64,000 nt of DNA from Apricaphanius iberus (Eukaryota; Chordata; Actinopteri; Cyprinodontiformes; Aphaniidae), in contig JAPXFQ010000179.1 of NCBI GenBank assembly GCA_028564705.1, forward strand, positions 1 through 64,000, written 5' to 3'. This document shows positions 54,031 through 64,000 of the stretch, piece by piece. Below the pieces are notes generated by a model that saw only the letters and a list, made by a program, of their open reading frames with translations, was not told the DNA's origin and searched no databases. A program made the position numbers and the translations under genes. Position 1 is the first letter of the stretch. Every line of letters begins with the position of its first letter.

Positions 54031-56460
54031 ATTGAGGAAATATGTTTATTTCACACTCATTTTAACCGGGGACATGTCCCCAGCAATATTTATGATTGAC
54101 AGGTTTGTCCCCACCAAGCCTGATGCGGAAATGTTAACTGACCTAACAGCCACTTCTGCTCCCAACAAAGTTTCTGCATCAGTATTTAAACAGAATATTA
54201 TCAAATTCACACAATTCCAGTTTCTTATGCAGTCATGTTTCTTTCTGCTCATTTACAGTAGATCCGAAGATCTTTGCCTGAACCCGACCGGGCTTAATTT
54301 CTATCATTGTCCACGGTCTCGGATCGAGCTCTGGCTTTAACGGTCATCTGATCATTTCATTAGCGCAATAATTTATAATAAAGCGCTGCAGTGGGCCACT
54401 AAGATTATTCTACCTGTCAAGATGCTCTATTCACACCGCATGCGTCATGATGTGAAAGACCCACTCCTCTCAGACGAAAACATTCTCCGACTGCTGCGCT
54501 GCGATCTCACAGAAAATGCTGAAGTATAAATGCACTATTATCCCAAGTCTCAAGTTGCAGAAGTCTCCTTCGTTTATATAGCAGCTCCCTGATGCTCACA
54601 AGTCAAATAAAATCTCCTGAAATCTAGAGCAAGCGGAAGCAAGAGAAACGCACGCAGGCGAGACGGACTTTTACGCTACAGAAGCGGGTAAAGCTTCATG
54701 TAGCTGCAGACTTTAAAAAGATTATGAATCAACATGCCCTGCAATTATACTCATTCATTTATCATTTTAAGCTTCAGATAAGCTGCCTATTTATGATTTG
54801 TTTTAAAAGACTGGTAGTCAGCTACAGGTAGGAGTCCGGCAATGTGACTGGTACCCGTTTCAAGATGGAACAACTACAGTTCTACAGTTCCTTTGCTATA
54901 AAACACATTCCATCCTTTGCTGCCTCGCTTTTTTGTGGATTTTTTAATAGCACAATTTAAACGCTTTCTTTACAGCATATTAACGCGCATTGTGTTCTGC
55001 GTCCTAAATGATTGGAGGCAGCCATTAATCTCCTCGTTATGTCTCCCGTGCTTGCCAAATTTATCATTTCTGGTTGTAATGATTTTCTCATCCAGAAGAA
55101 AAAAAAGACGCACAAAAAACTGCCTATAAATATGTTCTACACTCGGAAAGGAGATCTGGCTGCTCAGAAACTTTCAGTGGAGAAAGACGCACCGAGCGGC
55201 GCAACAGAGAGACCGTACTGCGTGATACTTTATGTTTAAATTCTACGAAGATTTGAGTGTTAAAACTAGTGAGAAATGTGATTAAATGTTGATGTATGTC
55301 TGAGAAAAGTTTATAAAGGTGTGTGGTGAGGGGTTTTACAGCCTTAAAACATAATAATTGTAAAAAAAAAGAATAAAAAAGAAAAGATGATTACTTTGCA
55401 GATTTGTGGGCTATTTTTAGAACCCCCACAATAAATGAGGGAATATTGTAAATGATGGTCTGGTTTATTTTCTACGGGTGAGTAGCAAGGAACAAAATAT
55501 TCATGCAATATTTTTACTCGTTTAAGACTCCCAAAGATTATTTGTTGACATACTGGATTTGTGTAGAGAGCATTCCAGAATGAATACTAACCTATTTTGC
55601 CCCGAAGAAGAAAAATTCTCTCTATCTCTGCATTCAGCTTCCGGAGGAAAACAAGTGGACAACATTTCCATCACAGTTAAGAAATCAAAAAGAAAAATAA
55701 CTTGATCCATTATTTAAATTAGATTATAGTGCAGTGAATTATTAGTCTTTCATTATACTGCAGCTGAAATGTATATGCAGAAATCACTGTGCAGAAACCA
55801 AACACTCTGTCCAGTCTGGCTTTATGTAGATTTTTCATTCCTGAATCGCTGGAAGCTGCATGGATAGCAACGGCATTGCATCATCAGCGCGAAAAATGTC
55901 CTCCTGCTCCCAACACCAAAACAACATATGAACATTTTCCTCTTTGGGACTCTTAAACAAAACATCAGTTATGTCCGCTCGCACTAAATAAACTTCGTCC
56001 CGGAGCCGTGAAATTTTTCCACCTGAAACAACTTTATGCAGATCACTCACAGCCAGGTAGCCGCCCTATTGCAGGACTGTCAGCTGTGAGTTCATTTGAA
56101 GTTTCTCCACACAGAACGATGTTGGGTTTGCACAAGGAGCACGTTGTATTGTTGCGCATTCTTCTGGTGCGAGTATATCTGATATTCAACATTGTTGTTT
56201 GTGCTACGATGTGGATTTTAATATTTCCTCCCAACCGACAGCATAATGTTGGTGATGTTTAAAAAGGAAAACAGTTAAACAGATGGCTTTTAACTTGTAT
56301 TGATTTACTAAAGATGCGATTTTCACCACGTTTATATTCTGCAGTGCTTATTATAATGAGACATGAAACGGATGAATACTTAGAGGCTATATAAATATTT
56401 AATAAGTGTCCCCACCAATCATTCAAGTTAATAATTATGTCCCCACCAATTTTAAAAACA
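54031..56460. other. Possible large DNA element bounded by gtccccacc motifs
   Basis: The motif gtccccacc occurs near 54110 and twice near 56405-56450, with ggggacatgtcccc at 54069-54082. Such motifs bound a common fish DNA element, but I could not align the two ends convincingly. The interior includes the dispersed repeat at 55100-55345. Frames such as 56008-56262 plus and 55835-56050 minus overlap and have no family motif. Confidence 0.35.
55100..55345. repeat. Dispersed repeat, copy 2 (pair at 38640-38885)
   Basis: Same-strand counterpart of 38640-38885, with matching order of gagcggcgca, tttatgtt, attaaaactag, tgagaaaagt and ttttacag blocks. Confidence 0.75.
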
Positions 56461-57039
56461 AAAAGACGCCCTTGTTCACAGTACTTAACGAATTTACTAA
56501 TTATGATTTCTCTTAGTATAAGTTGGTCATGCAGGAAAACAAAGCCTTTTGTGTAATGTTTCAGACTGCAGGGAGAGACGTGAGAGTAGTCAGATATTTA
56601 CAGAACGTTCTGGCCTTAAGGAACTGTCCCATGCTTGCTGTCTGAATGTCATAGACCGGTCCTCCAGGAGCGAGACAAGAAGTCTGCAGAGCTCCTGTAG
56701 ATAAGAGATTAACACTGATTGCTTAATACTATACAATGATTAGCATAGACAGTTTGGCGAGGTCTGGTTGATGTAGTTGTTTTTGTGCTCACTGTTCCAT
56801 CATGTTGATAAATACGATGCATTCAATCTCAAAAACACCAGTCTCCTCTTTATTTAGGAAGATACTTTTTCCCCCCACAAAAGTTCATTACTTGATTTTT
56901 CTTCTTTTCTTGTCTTTTTTGTTTTTTTGTTCTGTTACATGTTCCAGATTCATGATTCCTGGTGAGAGAAAAAGAAGCGCATATGTAAACTAAAGGAGAT
57001 TACATCTACTTTTAAACCCAAGTATTTCTATGGTTCACA
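56461..57039. other. No gene recognised
   Basis: AT-rich sequence with T-runs near 56900-56935. Nothing identified. Confidence 0.4.
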
Positions 57040-58060
57040 TAAATAAGATGGACTTATTAGCATATTTTGAAGGAGAATGTAATCTTTTGTCTTATTATCA
57101 AAAAATATGGCTGCAAAATCAGACATTTTTGTGAAATCCCCAAAATGTCTCTACACACTCCCATCTTGCAAAATCCTCCTTCATTTACAGATGTTGTATT
57201 TAAGGAGTGGAACTGTAAAGATGTAGAATCCATAAAAGATTTATACATTGACAAATGCCCATGCTCATTTCAACGACTGCAAGTAAAATATACTTTACCT
57301 ACAAGTCACTTTTTCTGTTTTACTAATAAGAAACTACATGAGACACAGTTTTTCATCATTTGATTCTCTTTCAGAGGAAAACCCTTTTATTAATATTTTA
57401 CCTGGCCCCCTAGAAGCCTAAGGACTGATTTAATCGCTGGTTACATTTTTTAAACAAAAAACTCCCCCATCAGCAATAAAGATCAAACGGTTGTAGGAGG
57501 AGGACCTCAAAATCAAAATCATGGCCGACATCTGGAAGCAATCACTAAATAATCTCCCCTACTGTCCAATAAATGCTATACTTCAGCTCATAGATGTAGG
57601 GTCTTGTAAAGGTTACATTATTTAAAAGCAGGGTTGCATAAAATGTTTCCCCAGAACTCACCTCTCTGTAATAGGTGCAAAATGGCTAACTGAACATTAG
57701 CACACCAATTTTGGTTATGCTCGACACTTAAAAAGTTTCTGGTGTTCCATATTTAGATGGTACTTGTGTGAACTTAATGTGAATATTGACCCTGATCCTG
57801 AAACTGCTTTGCTTGGATATTCTATTACTGTGGAAAGCTTAGATCATAATTCAAAGTCAGTGGTGGCATATGGTATAATTTTTGTGTTAGAGGTTTATTT
57901 TAACACTTAGATTTAAAGTGTGTGGCAACAGTCAGAAATGTTACATTTGAAATATCTGATTTAATCCATATTTTTGTGATATTAAAATATGCATTACATA
58001 AATTGCAGAAATTAATTAATATACATTAGAAAATAAATAAATGAGCTTGCCTTATTAGAA
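57040..58060 (+). mobile_element. Decayed L1/Tx1-like LINE ORF2 remnant
   Basis: Plus-strand frames contain, in order, a segment with IKDLYIDKCPCSFQRLQVKY and TLPTSHFF (57230-57320), a C-x2-C region near 57665-57685 (a NRCKM-type motif) followed by LAHQFWLCSTL-like sequence at 57695-57740, and later an NIDPDPETALLG-like stretch (57780-57820). This is the usual order in the region downstream of the RT in fish L1/Tx1 elements. Numerous stops and frameshifts are present. No target duplication found. Confidence 0.75.
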
Positions 58061-59039
58061 TGCATGGGCAAAATTTGCAAAAATGAATGGAGACCTAGAT
58101 AAGGGGAAACCTTGCTTTATAAATTTAAAATAAAACGTTTTCTAATATTTACATACCCTTAGTTTGTGATTTTTTTTTGCTGGACAATGTACAAAATCCG
58201 AAAACCCACTTCATATGACATCACACAAATATTGCCTCTGCACACCTTTATAAAGTACATGAATATGTTTCTATATGTGAAAATCAACAGCAGACACAAC
58301 TAAGTGGGTGAGAGCTGACAGGGCGAGGCAGTCAGCAGATAAGGCTCTCTGACCAGCTTATCTCTTCTTATTGTAGTGTTTCAGAAACCACGTTTTTCCC
58401 TTAGCAGGCCATTCCATCTTTTATGAACAACAAACACGTCTTTTTTATATCTGGACTACATCTGACTTCCTGGTGAAGCTTCCAGGTATTTTCATAATAA
58501 ATTGCAAATACACCATAATACCTTGCGTCTCTCTTCTTGAGCTTTCTGATTCAGAGCATGCTTAAATTTAAACCATTGCAGGGACTTGGCATGTAGCATA
58601 GCACTTGTCTTCTTATTATAATGCTTCATGCATAAATACACACTATTAATTAAAATGCGTCTACCTCAGTTCCTTCTTTATCACACAAAATATATCTGGG
58701 CTTAGCTGAGCAAACAGATTACACAATAACTTACTGTTTATGACCCTGTTAACCTTTTACATAAAACTCTACTTTAACTTAACATTGGCCATAAACACAC
58801 TAATTACTCACCACATCTCATTGGGGATTTTTTTGTATCTCTCTTCCTGGTCTGGTATGATAAGGTCGTGTCAGCACGGATGTTTTAGTAGCATAGGTGT
58901 TGTGTTTATGGATCACTCTTGCTGACTTCCACGCCATCACAGTTTGCCTCTTCGGTAACACTGTCTTGATCAGGAACAGGTGGAAAATCCATTGCAGCTG
59001 TTTGTCTCACAGGTCTCCTGCTTTTCCTGCTTTTGCTTT
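58061..59039. other. No gene recognised
   Basis: AT-rich sequence. Near 58310-58380 a cagataaggctctctgac and gcttatctcttctta stretch has a weak counterpart at 42285-42320, perhaps an LTR or other repeat end, not proven. Confidence 0.35.
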
Positions 59040-59180
59040 TTTGTGCACATCTAGTCCCTTTTGTGGAGTGAGTGCTAAAGTGGATGCAGGCAACTTTGCC
59101 GTTAGCCTACGCCCCATCAGCATTTGTGCAGGTGACAGGCCTACCTCTTCCAACTGTGAAGTTTTGGTAGTGTAGAAGAG
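59040..59180 (-). mobile_element. Gypsy integrase C-terminal remnant
   Basis: Minus-strand translation gives QLEEVGLSPAQMLMGRRLTA followed by KLPAS, the hallmark of the Ty3/Gypsy integrase C-terminal region. The rest of the integrase is degenerate. Lies downstream, in pol order, of the gag-pol remnant at 60669-61721, so the two could be parts of one disrupted element. Confidence 0.75.
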
Positions 59181-60496
59181 CTAGGTATGGGTCACCAGCA
59201 GTGGCGGACTAGCCATCAGGAGCAGCAGTGGTCACTATTGCTTTCACATATTTGAAATAGACATTTATTGTCAAAAAAAGACAAAGCAGGGTCAGGGAGG
59301 GTCTGAGAAAAAATATCAATTGCACAAAAAGAGACTTTGAGGCCAGTTTTCACAGTCATTTCACTAATATTCATCCTAATTCTATATTTAAATTTTGTTT
59401 TCCACATTTCCATATCTTTATTGCCACAACAGAAAATCAGAGAAAAGGTGGAGAAATAAGACTACATGGCCAGTGGCAGGTAAGATGACGCAGGGTCTTC
59501 ACAGGTAAGGAGAGATTAGAACTTGCTGAGAGTATTGCCCCTTTTCCACTTGGGCCAGTACGGTCTGGAAGGCGTAGCTCCCAAATGATTCTGGTGTGTT
59601 TCCATTACTTTTGTCCAGTTTGAGCCAACCCCTTATTTTTGGCTGATTATCTCTTGGTCCGAAGGGTGCCGAAGCGACCCAACACGCCCACCTATAGACT
59701 GATTGGTCGAGTAATGTGATATCCCTCCCACTCCTACCTAGCAAAATGTAAGGAAAACTTTAAAAATGTATCAAATAATACTATATTTGGATCATGCAGT
59801 ATCTTAAAAGATATCCTATTTATTCATAAGATTTTACTTTTATTTGTTCATCCGTCGAGCTACAGTGATTAGGTGGGTTTTAACGTATTCAGCCTTTCAT
59901 TATACGCCTTATATACAGCAGAGTAAAATGACGTTGGCCTCATAAAATAATTCCCCAAACAGCTGTCAAAAATGAACAAAAACAATAAATTTTATTCTGT
60001 CACTAATTGATATATATATTTTCATCACGATTGAAAATATTTTTGTTTGTAGAAAAATTATTAGTGATGCTTGCAATGATTACAGAATAACCGCCAAAAC
60101 AATTCAAAGGATGGCATCGTTACATTACACAAGACATGAAGTCTTTTTATTAAATTCAATACATCTGTATTTGAAACTTGTTGTAAATATCCAGAATGTA
60201 CAGTGTTTGTGGGATGAGCGGGAAGAGGATGGGGTGGGTTTTTTATTTTTTTTTATTTCTGTGTTTTCGTTTCAAATAAAAATAAACTTATTCTGACCCC
60301 ACACTGGTTATTCTACTTAATGCTCCTTACATATCTATAGTTCTACATTGTGATTTCCTATCCTGGTTGAGCACTCCTTATCCAGATTTGGTGATCATGA
60401 AAAGTTCCTATCCGGATCAGATTGATCCAATCCAATGTTGCTTTGAAAATACTAAATCCAGGTCAATTCTATTCGGATTAAACCTTTTGAAAAACC
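59181..60496. other. No gene recognised, DNA-element end at the right
   Basis: The stretch ending in gaaaaaccgggccc at 60488-60501 looks like the terminus of a fish DNA transposon. No coding sequence was recognised. Confidence 0.35.
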
Positions 60497-60501
60497 GGGC
60501 C

Positions 60502-60665
60502 CAAGTGATAAAAAGCTGACCTTGTTATTACCTTTATGTGACCCTGGAAGTTCAGGTCTGAGTCAAATATTACACCTAGATTTCAGGTCTGATCGGTAGA
60601 TTCTAGCTGGATTAACTGAAGCTTTGGCTGACTCTTGATCGCTCCTCTTTAGGTCCAAAGATAAT
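60502..60665 (-). mobile_element. L2 LINE fragment next to Gypsy remnant
   Basis: Contains agctgaccttgttattacc, gtgaccctggaagttcaggt and gtccaaagataattac, matching 30580-30735 of the best L2 copy. It is internal L2 sequence on the minus strand. Its distal part (from 60616) is the left boundary of the duplicated unit that reappears at 63393. Confidence 0.85.
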
Positions 60666-60668
60666 TAC

Positions 60669-61721
60669 TTAAGTTTCTTTTCTAGTTATGGCGGATCCAT
60701 CCATTAGTGGACTGATCCTCTCTTCTACTGCAGTGCTGAGACCTTTGGGATCCATAAAAATCCAAATATTCTGTATCATAGTTGGTGCCGTGTTGTTCAA
60801 CCAAGGAGTTGGCTCATACTGTTTCATGATCTCGTGTGATTGCTCCATTTTGTGCAGCTGTTTGATGACTCTGTCCCGTAAAGTTACTGGTAATCTTCTC
60901 GCTGCATGTATCGCTGGTTTTAATTCAGGTTTAAGTTTAATTTTGTGTTCACCTGGCATACATCCAGGTCCTGTAAAGCGATCTCCATATTCTCTTCAAA
61001 TGTCTTTTCATGATGAATAAACCTTTGACCACTTTTAGTTTTGTGTTGGACTCCATTCCCAGTATTGCACCAGTCTTTATTACTTCAAAATCAATTTAAC
61101 GATGTTGACCTTCATAGCTGCATTGGATTGATATTTTGTCAAGTGGCTCCATCTTGTGGCCTGAGTACGCCACTAACTTGCACCGAGATGCAGGATGCTT
61201 GCAGTCTGCATTTACAGTTGGAAATGTGTTACTGAAATGACATTACAGTCTGCTCATGTATTAGTCTGAAGCTTCATTCGTTTCTCATTAATCATCAATT
61301 CCTCAGTCCAGCTATTCTTGTCACTCTCTACTTCTTCAGTCTCTCCAAAATCTCTCACTTTTATAGTTCCAATAAACACGTCATCATCATCTCATTCCTG
61401 AGTCAGTTTAACTGCATCTATCCTTTCTGCCTTTCTACGACTGTCTGTTAGACACATTTTTCCAAACGTCTTTTTTTTTCTTGTCAAATGTTTTGCATGT
61501 TCGACCATATATATATGGCATTTCATATGTTTGTGTTTAGAAGCACATCTTTCACAGCTGGACTGACCACATTTTTGATTCCCTAGAACAAGAGGACATT
61601 TGTCCCCGTCTGGAAACACTTTTAGGACTTGGCCAAGACTTTTGATGTCAACATATTTAAGGTATTCTCCGTTTGAAAACAGTGAATAGTTACGTGACAA
61701 ACCTCCGACAATATCTTTCAC
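60669..61721 (-). mobile_element. Ty3/Gypsy gag-protease-RT remnant
   Basis: Minus-strand remnant of a Gypsy retrotransposon, disrupted. From 61721 a frame gives CERCASKHKHMKC and FGKMC, a degenerate gag zinc knuckle, ending ERIDAVKLTQE at a stop (61392). The protease region follows; its active-site triplet carries a substitution of the Asp codon and a stop where Gly is expected. From 60959 to 60669 a second open stretch, MPGEHKIKLKPELKPAIHAA and then PVTLRDRVIKQLHKM, is the linker to the RT N-terminus, ending near a DPKGLS motif. The remaining RT is absent. An acceptor-like ttcag precedes the 61721 frame, but this is not taken as an exon. The stops and lost residues make it inactive. Confidence 0.85.
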
Positions 61722-62327
61722 TGAATTTTATTTTCACCCAACAAGTTCAGAAATGGTGCACCTCCACATTGGACCACAACACTAATATCATGTGTATTAC
61801 TCTCTGTATACATACGCATGTAAGCTTTTTTCAAATATTTGAGGTGAAAGCTTTTGTTTCTTTTTCCTTCTGTTTCAAAATGATGCCTTAATTTGAACTG
61901 AGCTGCTATAAAAAATCTAAATACAGATATAATATTTTTGTAATTATGAAAAAAAAAAAAAACTTTTCACATTTTCCTGAAATCAAGATTTTATTTGAGA
62001 AAGCCAAAGAGATAAAACAAAAACAAAATGTCCTCATCTAAATCTAAATAACGTTGAAGAAAACATAATCAGTTCTAAGTTGATATTAGTTTCAGAACAT
62101 CCGAATACATCAATACAAATATTAATGTTTAACTATTAGAGCCCAGAGAAATATTTCTGTGTCATATAAGAATGAAAGAAAACATCAGCAGTGAAATCCT
62201 TTCTGGCTCCTGGAACACAGACACAGAGAACTACATTTAAAGCAGAAAAATAAAGAAGAAGAGAACGGCAGAACAGAGACACCAGAACCATGAATCCTGA
62301 TCAACAATCAGAGAGGAGAGAAGAAAT
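61722..62327. other. Flank of finTRIM copy 2, 3' UTR homology
   Basis: From about 61850 the sequence parallels 46200-46800 (aaaatgatgcctt...gaactgagctg..., aaaaaatctaaata), the 3' UTR of the intact finTRIM gene. The last 200 bases are nearly identical. Confidence 0.65.
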
Positions 62328-63396
62328 CTACTTGGGTTTAGAAAACTCTGCAGAGCCAGACCACCAAACATAAACATAAACTCCAGCATGTAGCGGCTGA
62401 GTAAATGTGGTCTGGACTCTGTGGAGGAGAGTCATGGTTTCAGAGACGCTGTAGAAGGACAGAATACCTGCTCTGTGATCCAGGTACACTCCTACTCTGG
62501 AGGAAAATGGACCTGAGATGAAGGTCCAGATGTTGTTGTGACCAAAACTAGAATTAAAACAATCTAATGCCCAAGATTTGTCATTATATCCAAATCTACA
62601 TTCATCCCCACTTCCTGCTCTGCTGATATTCTTGTATGACACTGATACAAAAACTTCTCCACTCCACTCCACCTCCCAGTAACAACGTCCAGTCAGACTC
62701 TCTCTACTCAGAACCTGATAACGATCAGTGAATCTGTCTGGATGACTAGAATAAGACTGAAGTTCTAACATCCATGTCACCTTCCTGTTCCCCTCTGATA
62801 GAACCAGATATCTGTTTACTGTGTTTGGATCCAGTGTGATTTCACATGAATATTTTAAGAACTCAGCTCTGCTCTTTGGTTCTGGTTCTGACAGTAGAAC
62901 GTCCACCTCCCGTCACCATCAGTGGACCCGATGTTGTGTTTCCTGGCAGGTTGAGTCATTTCACCTGCCTGACCAGCTGCACCCTAAGCCCCCACGCTCT
63001 GACACAGCTGCTGTCACGTCCTCAAAGCGTCTCAGAGGACGGATGTTGATGCTGGATGAGTGTGTAGACTCACTGAGTGCTGACAGTGAGGGGTAGCTGT
63101 GGAGAAACTGGTTGTGATCCTCTGTGTCTGAGAGCTGCTTCAGATCAGCGTCTTTCCTCTTCAGCTCAGTGATCTCCTGCTCCAGCTTCTCCTGAAGCTC
63201 TTTGACTCGACTCACTTCAGTTTCCTGCTGGGATCTGATCTGCTGCTTCACATCAGAGCTTCTTTTCTGGAGGAGACGGATCAGCTGAGTGAAGATCTTC
63301 TCACTGTCCTCCACTGTTTTATCAGCAGACTGATTGATGGCCTCCACCTCCTGTTGAAGCAGCTTCACATCTTCTTCTCTGTCCTGGATTCTCTGA
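62328..63396 (-). pseudogene. finTRIM copy 2, truncated and interrupted
   Basis: Very similar to the intact finTRIM gene but only its C-terminal part. From 63368 the coiled coil is open (MKLLQQEVEAINQSADKT, then VKELQEKLEQEITELKRKDA) until an in-frame stop at 62961; the PRY-SPRY domain (62906-62328, EPEPKSRAEFLKYSCEITLD to LHAGVYVYVWW and KPK) is open in another frame with no ATG at its start. The break between the two is a foreign 87-bp segment (62909-62995) replacing 40-70 bp of linker. RING and B-boxes are missing because the copy ends at a breakpoint at 63393-63396, where L2/Gypsy sequence takes over. Similarity elsewhere is high, so the copy is recent. It cannot make a functional ligase as read. 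Confidence 0.9.
62909..62995 (+). other. Ig-domain coding fragment patched into finTRIM copy 2
   Basis: On the plus strand this segment reads PPVTISGPDVVFPGRLSHFT and then CLTSCTLSP, the start of an immunoglobulin-like domain of the fish cell-surface receptor type (beta strands A-B with the first Cys). It is antisense to the finTRIM frame. The left edge shares accatcagtg with the intact gene and the right edge shares gctctgacacag, so the exchange seems guided by short homologies. The rest of the Ig domain is absent. Source gene not in this window. Confidence 0.7.
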
Positions 63397-64000
63397 AGCT
63401 TTGGCTGACTCTTGATCGCTCCTCTTTAGGTCCAAAGATAATTACTTAAGTTTTGTTTCTAGTTATGGCGGATCCATCCATTAGTGGACTGATCCTCTCT
63501 TCTACTGCAGTGCTGAGACCTTTGGGATCCATAAAAATCCTAATATTCTGTATCATAGTTGGTGCCGTGTTGTTCACCCAAGGAGTTGGCTCATACTGTT
63601 TCATGATCTCGTGTGATTGCTCCATTTTGTGCAGCTGTTTGATGACTCTGTCCCGTAAAGTTACTGGTAATCTTCTCACTGCATGTATCGCTGGTTTTAA
63701 TTCAGGTTTAAGTTTAATTTTGTGTTCACCTGGCAGACATCCAGGTCCTGTAAAGAGATCTCCATATTCTCTTCAAATGTCTTTTCATGATGAATAAACC
63801 TTTGACCATTTTTAGTTTTGTGTTGGACTCCATTCCCAGTATTGCACCAGTCTTTATTACTTCAAAATCAATTTAACGATGTTGACCTTCATAGCTGCAT
63901 TGGATTGATATTTTGTCAAGTGGCTCCATCTTGTGGCCTGAGTACGCCACTAACTTGCACCGAGATGCAGGATGCTTGCAGTCTGCATTTACAGTTGGAA
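63393..64000 (-). repeat. Second copy of the L2/Gypsy unit (tandem duplication)
   Basis: Near-identical to 60616-61223 with a constant offset of 2,777 bp and no net indel up to the window end. It repeats the L2 fragment edge and the Gypsy RT-linker remnant (frame 63679-63446, RLPVTLRDRVIKQLHKMEQS). The junction with the finTRIM copy is at ctggattctctgaag where the first unit has ctggattaactgaag. The unit is cut by the window end, so more finTRIM sequence may follow. Confidence 0.92.

Noticed and set aside
61392..61721. Possible cysteine-rich novel gene or exon
   Set aside because: The cysteine pattern, the ERIDAVKLTQE end and the following protease-like region fit a Gypsy gag zinc knuckle; the frame starts at a GTG.
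62328..62906. PRY-SPRY frame as an independent small gene
   Set aside because: Its first codon is GTG, not ATG, and it is the tail of a broken finTRIM copy.
1..64000. CRISPR arrays, operons or bacterial features
   Set aside because: None seen; repeats are microsatellites, minisatellites and transposons of a vertebrate genome.

Overview
This is a stretch of vertebrate nuclear DNA, almost certainly from a teleost fish. Genes are sparse and have large introns, the sequence is AT-rich, and most of it is decayed transposons of kinds typical of fish (L2, L1/Tx1, Gypsy, hAT, Tc1, TTAA-flanked elements, tRNA-derived SINE). The two C2H2 zinc-finger genes have an acidic, KEEPEP-rich N-terminus and no KRAB box. 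That style is best known to me from killifish and livebearers (Cyprinodontiformes), but the species placement is inference.

Three protein-coding genes are well supported. ZNF-A (plus strand) has a non-coding first exon near 4070-4398, a proposed 21-bp start exon at 4527-4547 and a large last exon at 11053-12459 with eight fingers. ZNF-B (plus strand) has a homologous first exon near 25555-25890 and a last exon whose coding part is 31683-33044 with nine fingers. The first exons and last-exon acceptors are clearly related, so the two are tandem paralogues about 21 kb apart, each with a transposon-filled intron. The third is a complete intronless finTRIM-type E3 ligase gene (46801-48423, minus): RING, B-box, coiled coil, PRY-SPRY. 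A second, broken finTRIM copy lies at 62328-63396.

Layout: 1-4050 AT-rich sequence with local tandem repeats and a 5'-truncated L1 with a perfect 16-bp target duplication. 4070-12580 ZNF-A, whose intron holds a TTAA-flanked element, two L2 copies and a nest of DNA transposons. 12581-14203 a hAT-like element. 14667-20831 a candidate CACTA/EnSpm-like unit carrying a decayed C2H2-plus-unknown-domain gene and a 1-kb polypyrimidine satellite. 20832-25550 dispersed repeats. 25555-33044 ZNF-B, with Tc1, hAT and L2 remnants in its intron. 33045-46000 repeats, including a 2.2-kb fold-back, a second TTAA-flanked element and a hAT. 46040-48423 finTRIM. 48424-59030 mostly unassigned, with an L1 remnant. 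59040-64000 Gypsy remnants and the finTRIM pseudogene inside what looks like a tandem duplication with a 2,777-bp offset, the second unit running off the window end.

The zinc-finger genes should encode nuclear DNA-binding regulators and the finTRIM a cytoplasmic ubiquitin ligase; both belong to families that expand by local duplication. No RNA gene, CRISPR array or prokaryotic feature was seen. The most unusual items are the CACTA-like unit with its unrecognised gene, the finTRIM copy patched with an Ig-domain fragment and bounded by a microhomology breakpoint, and the fold-back structures.
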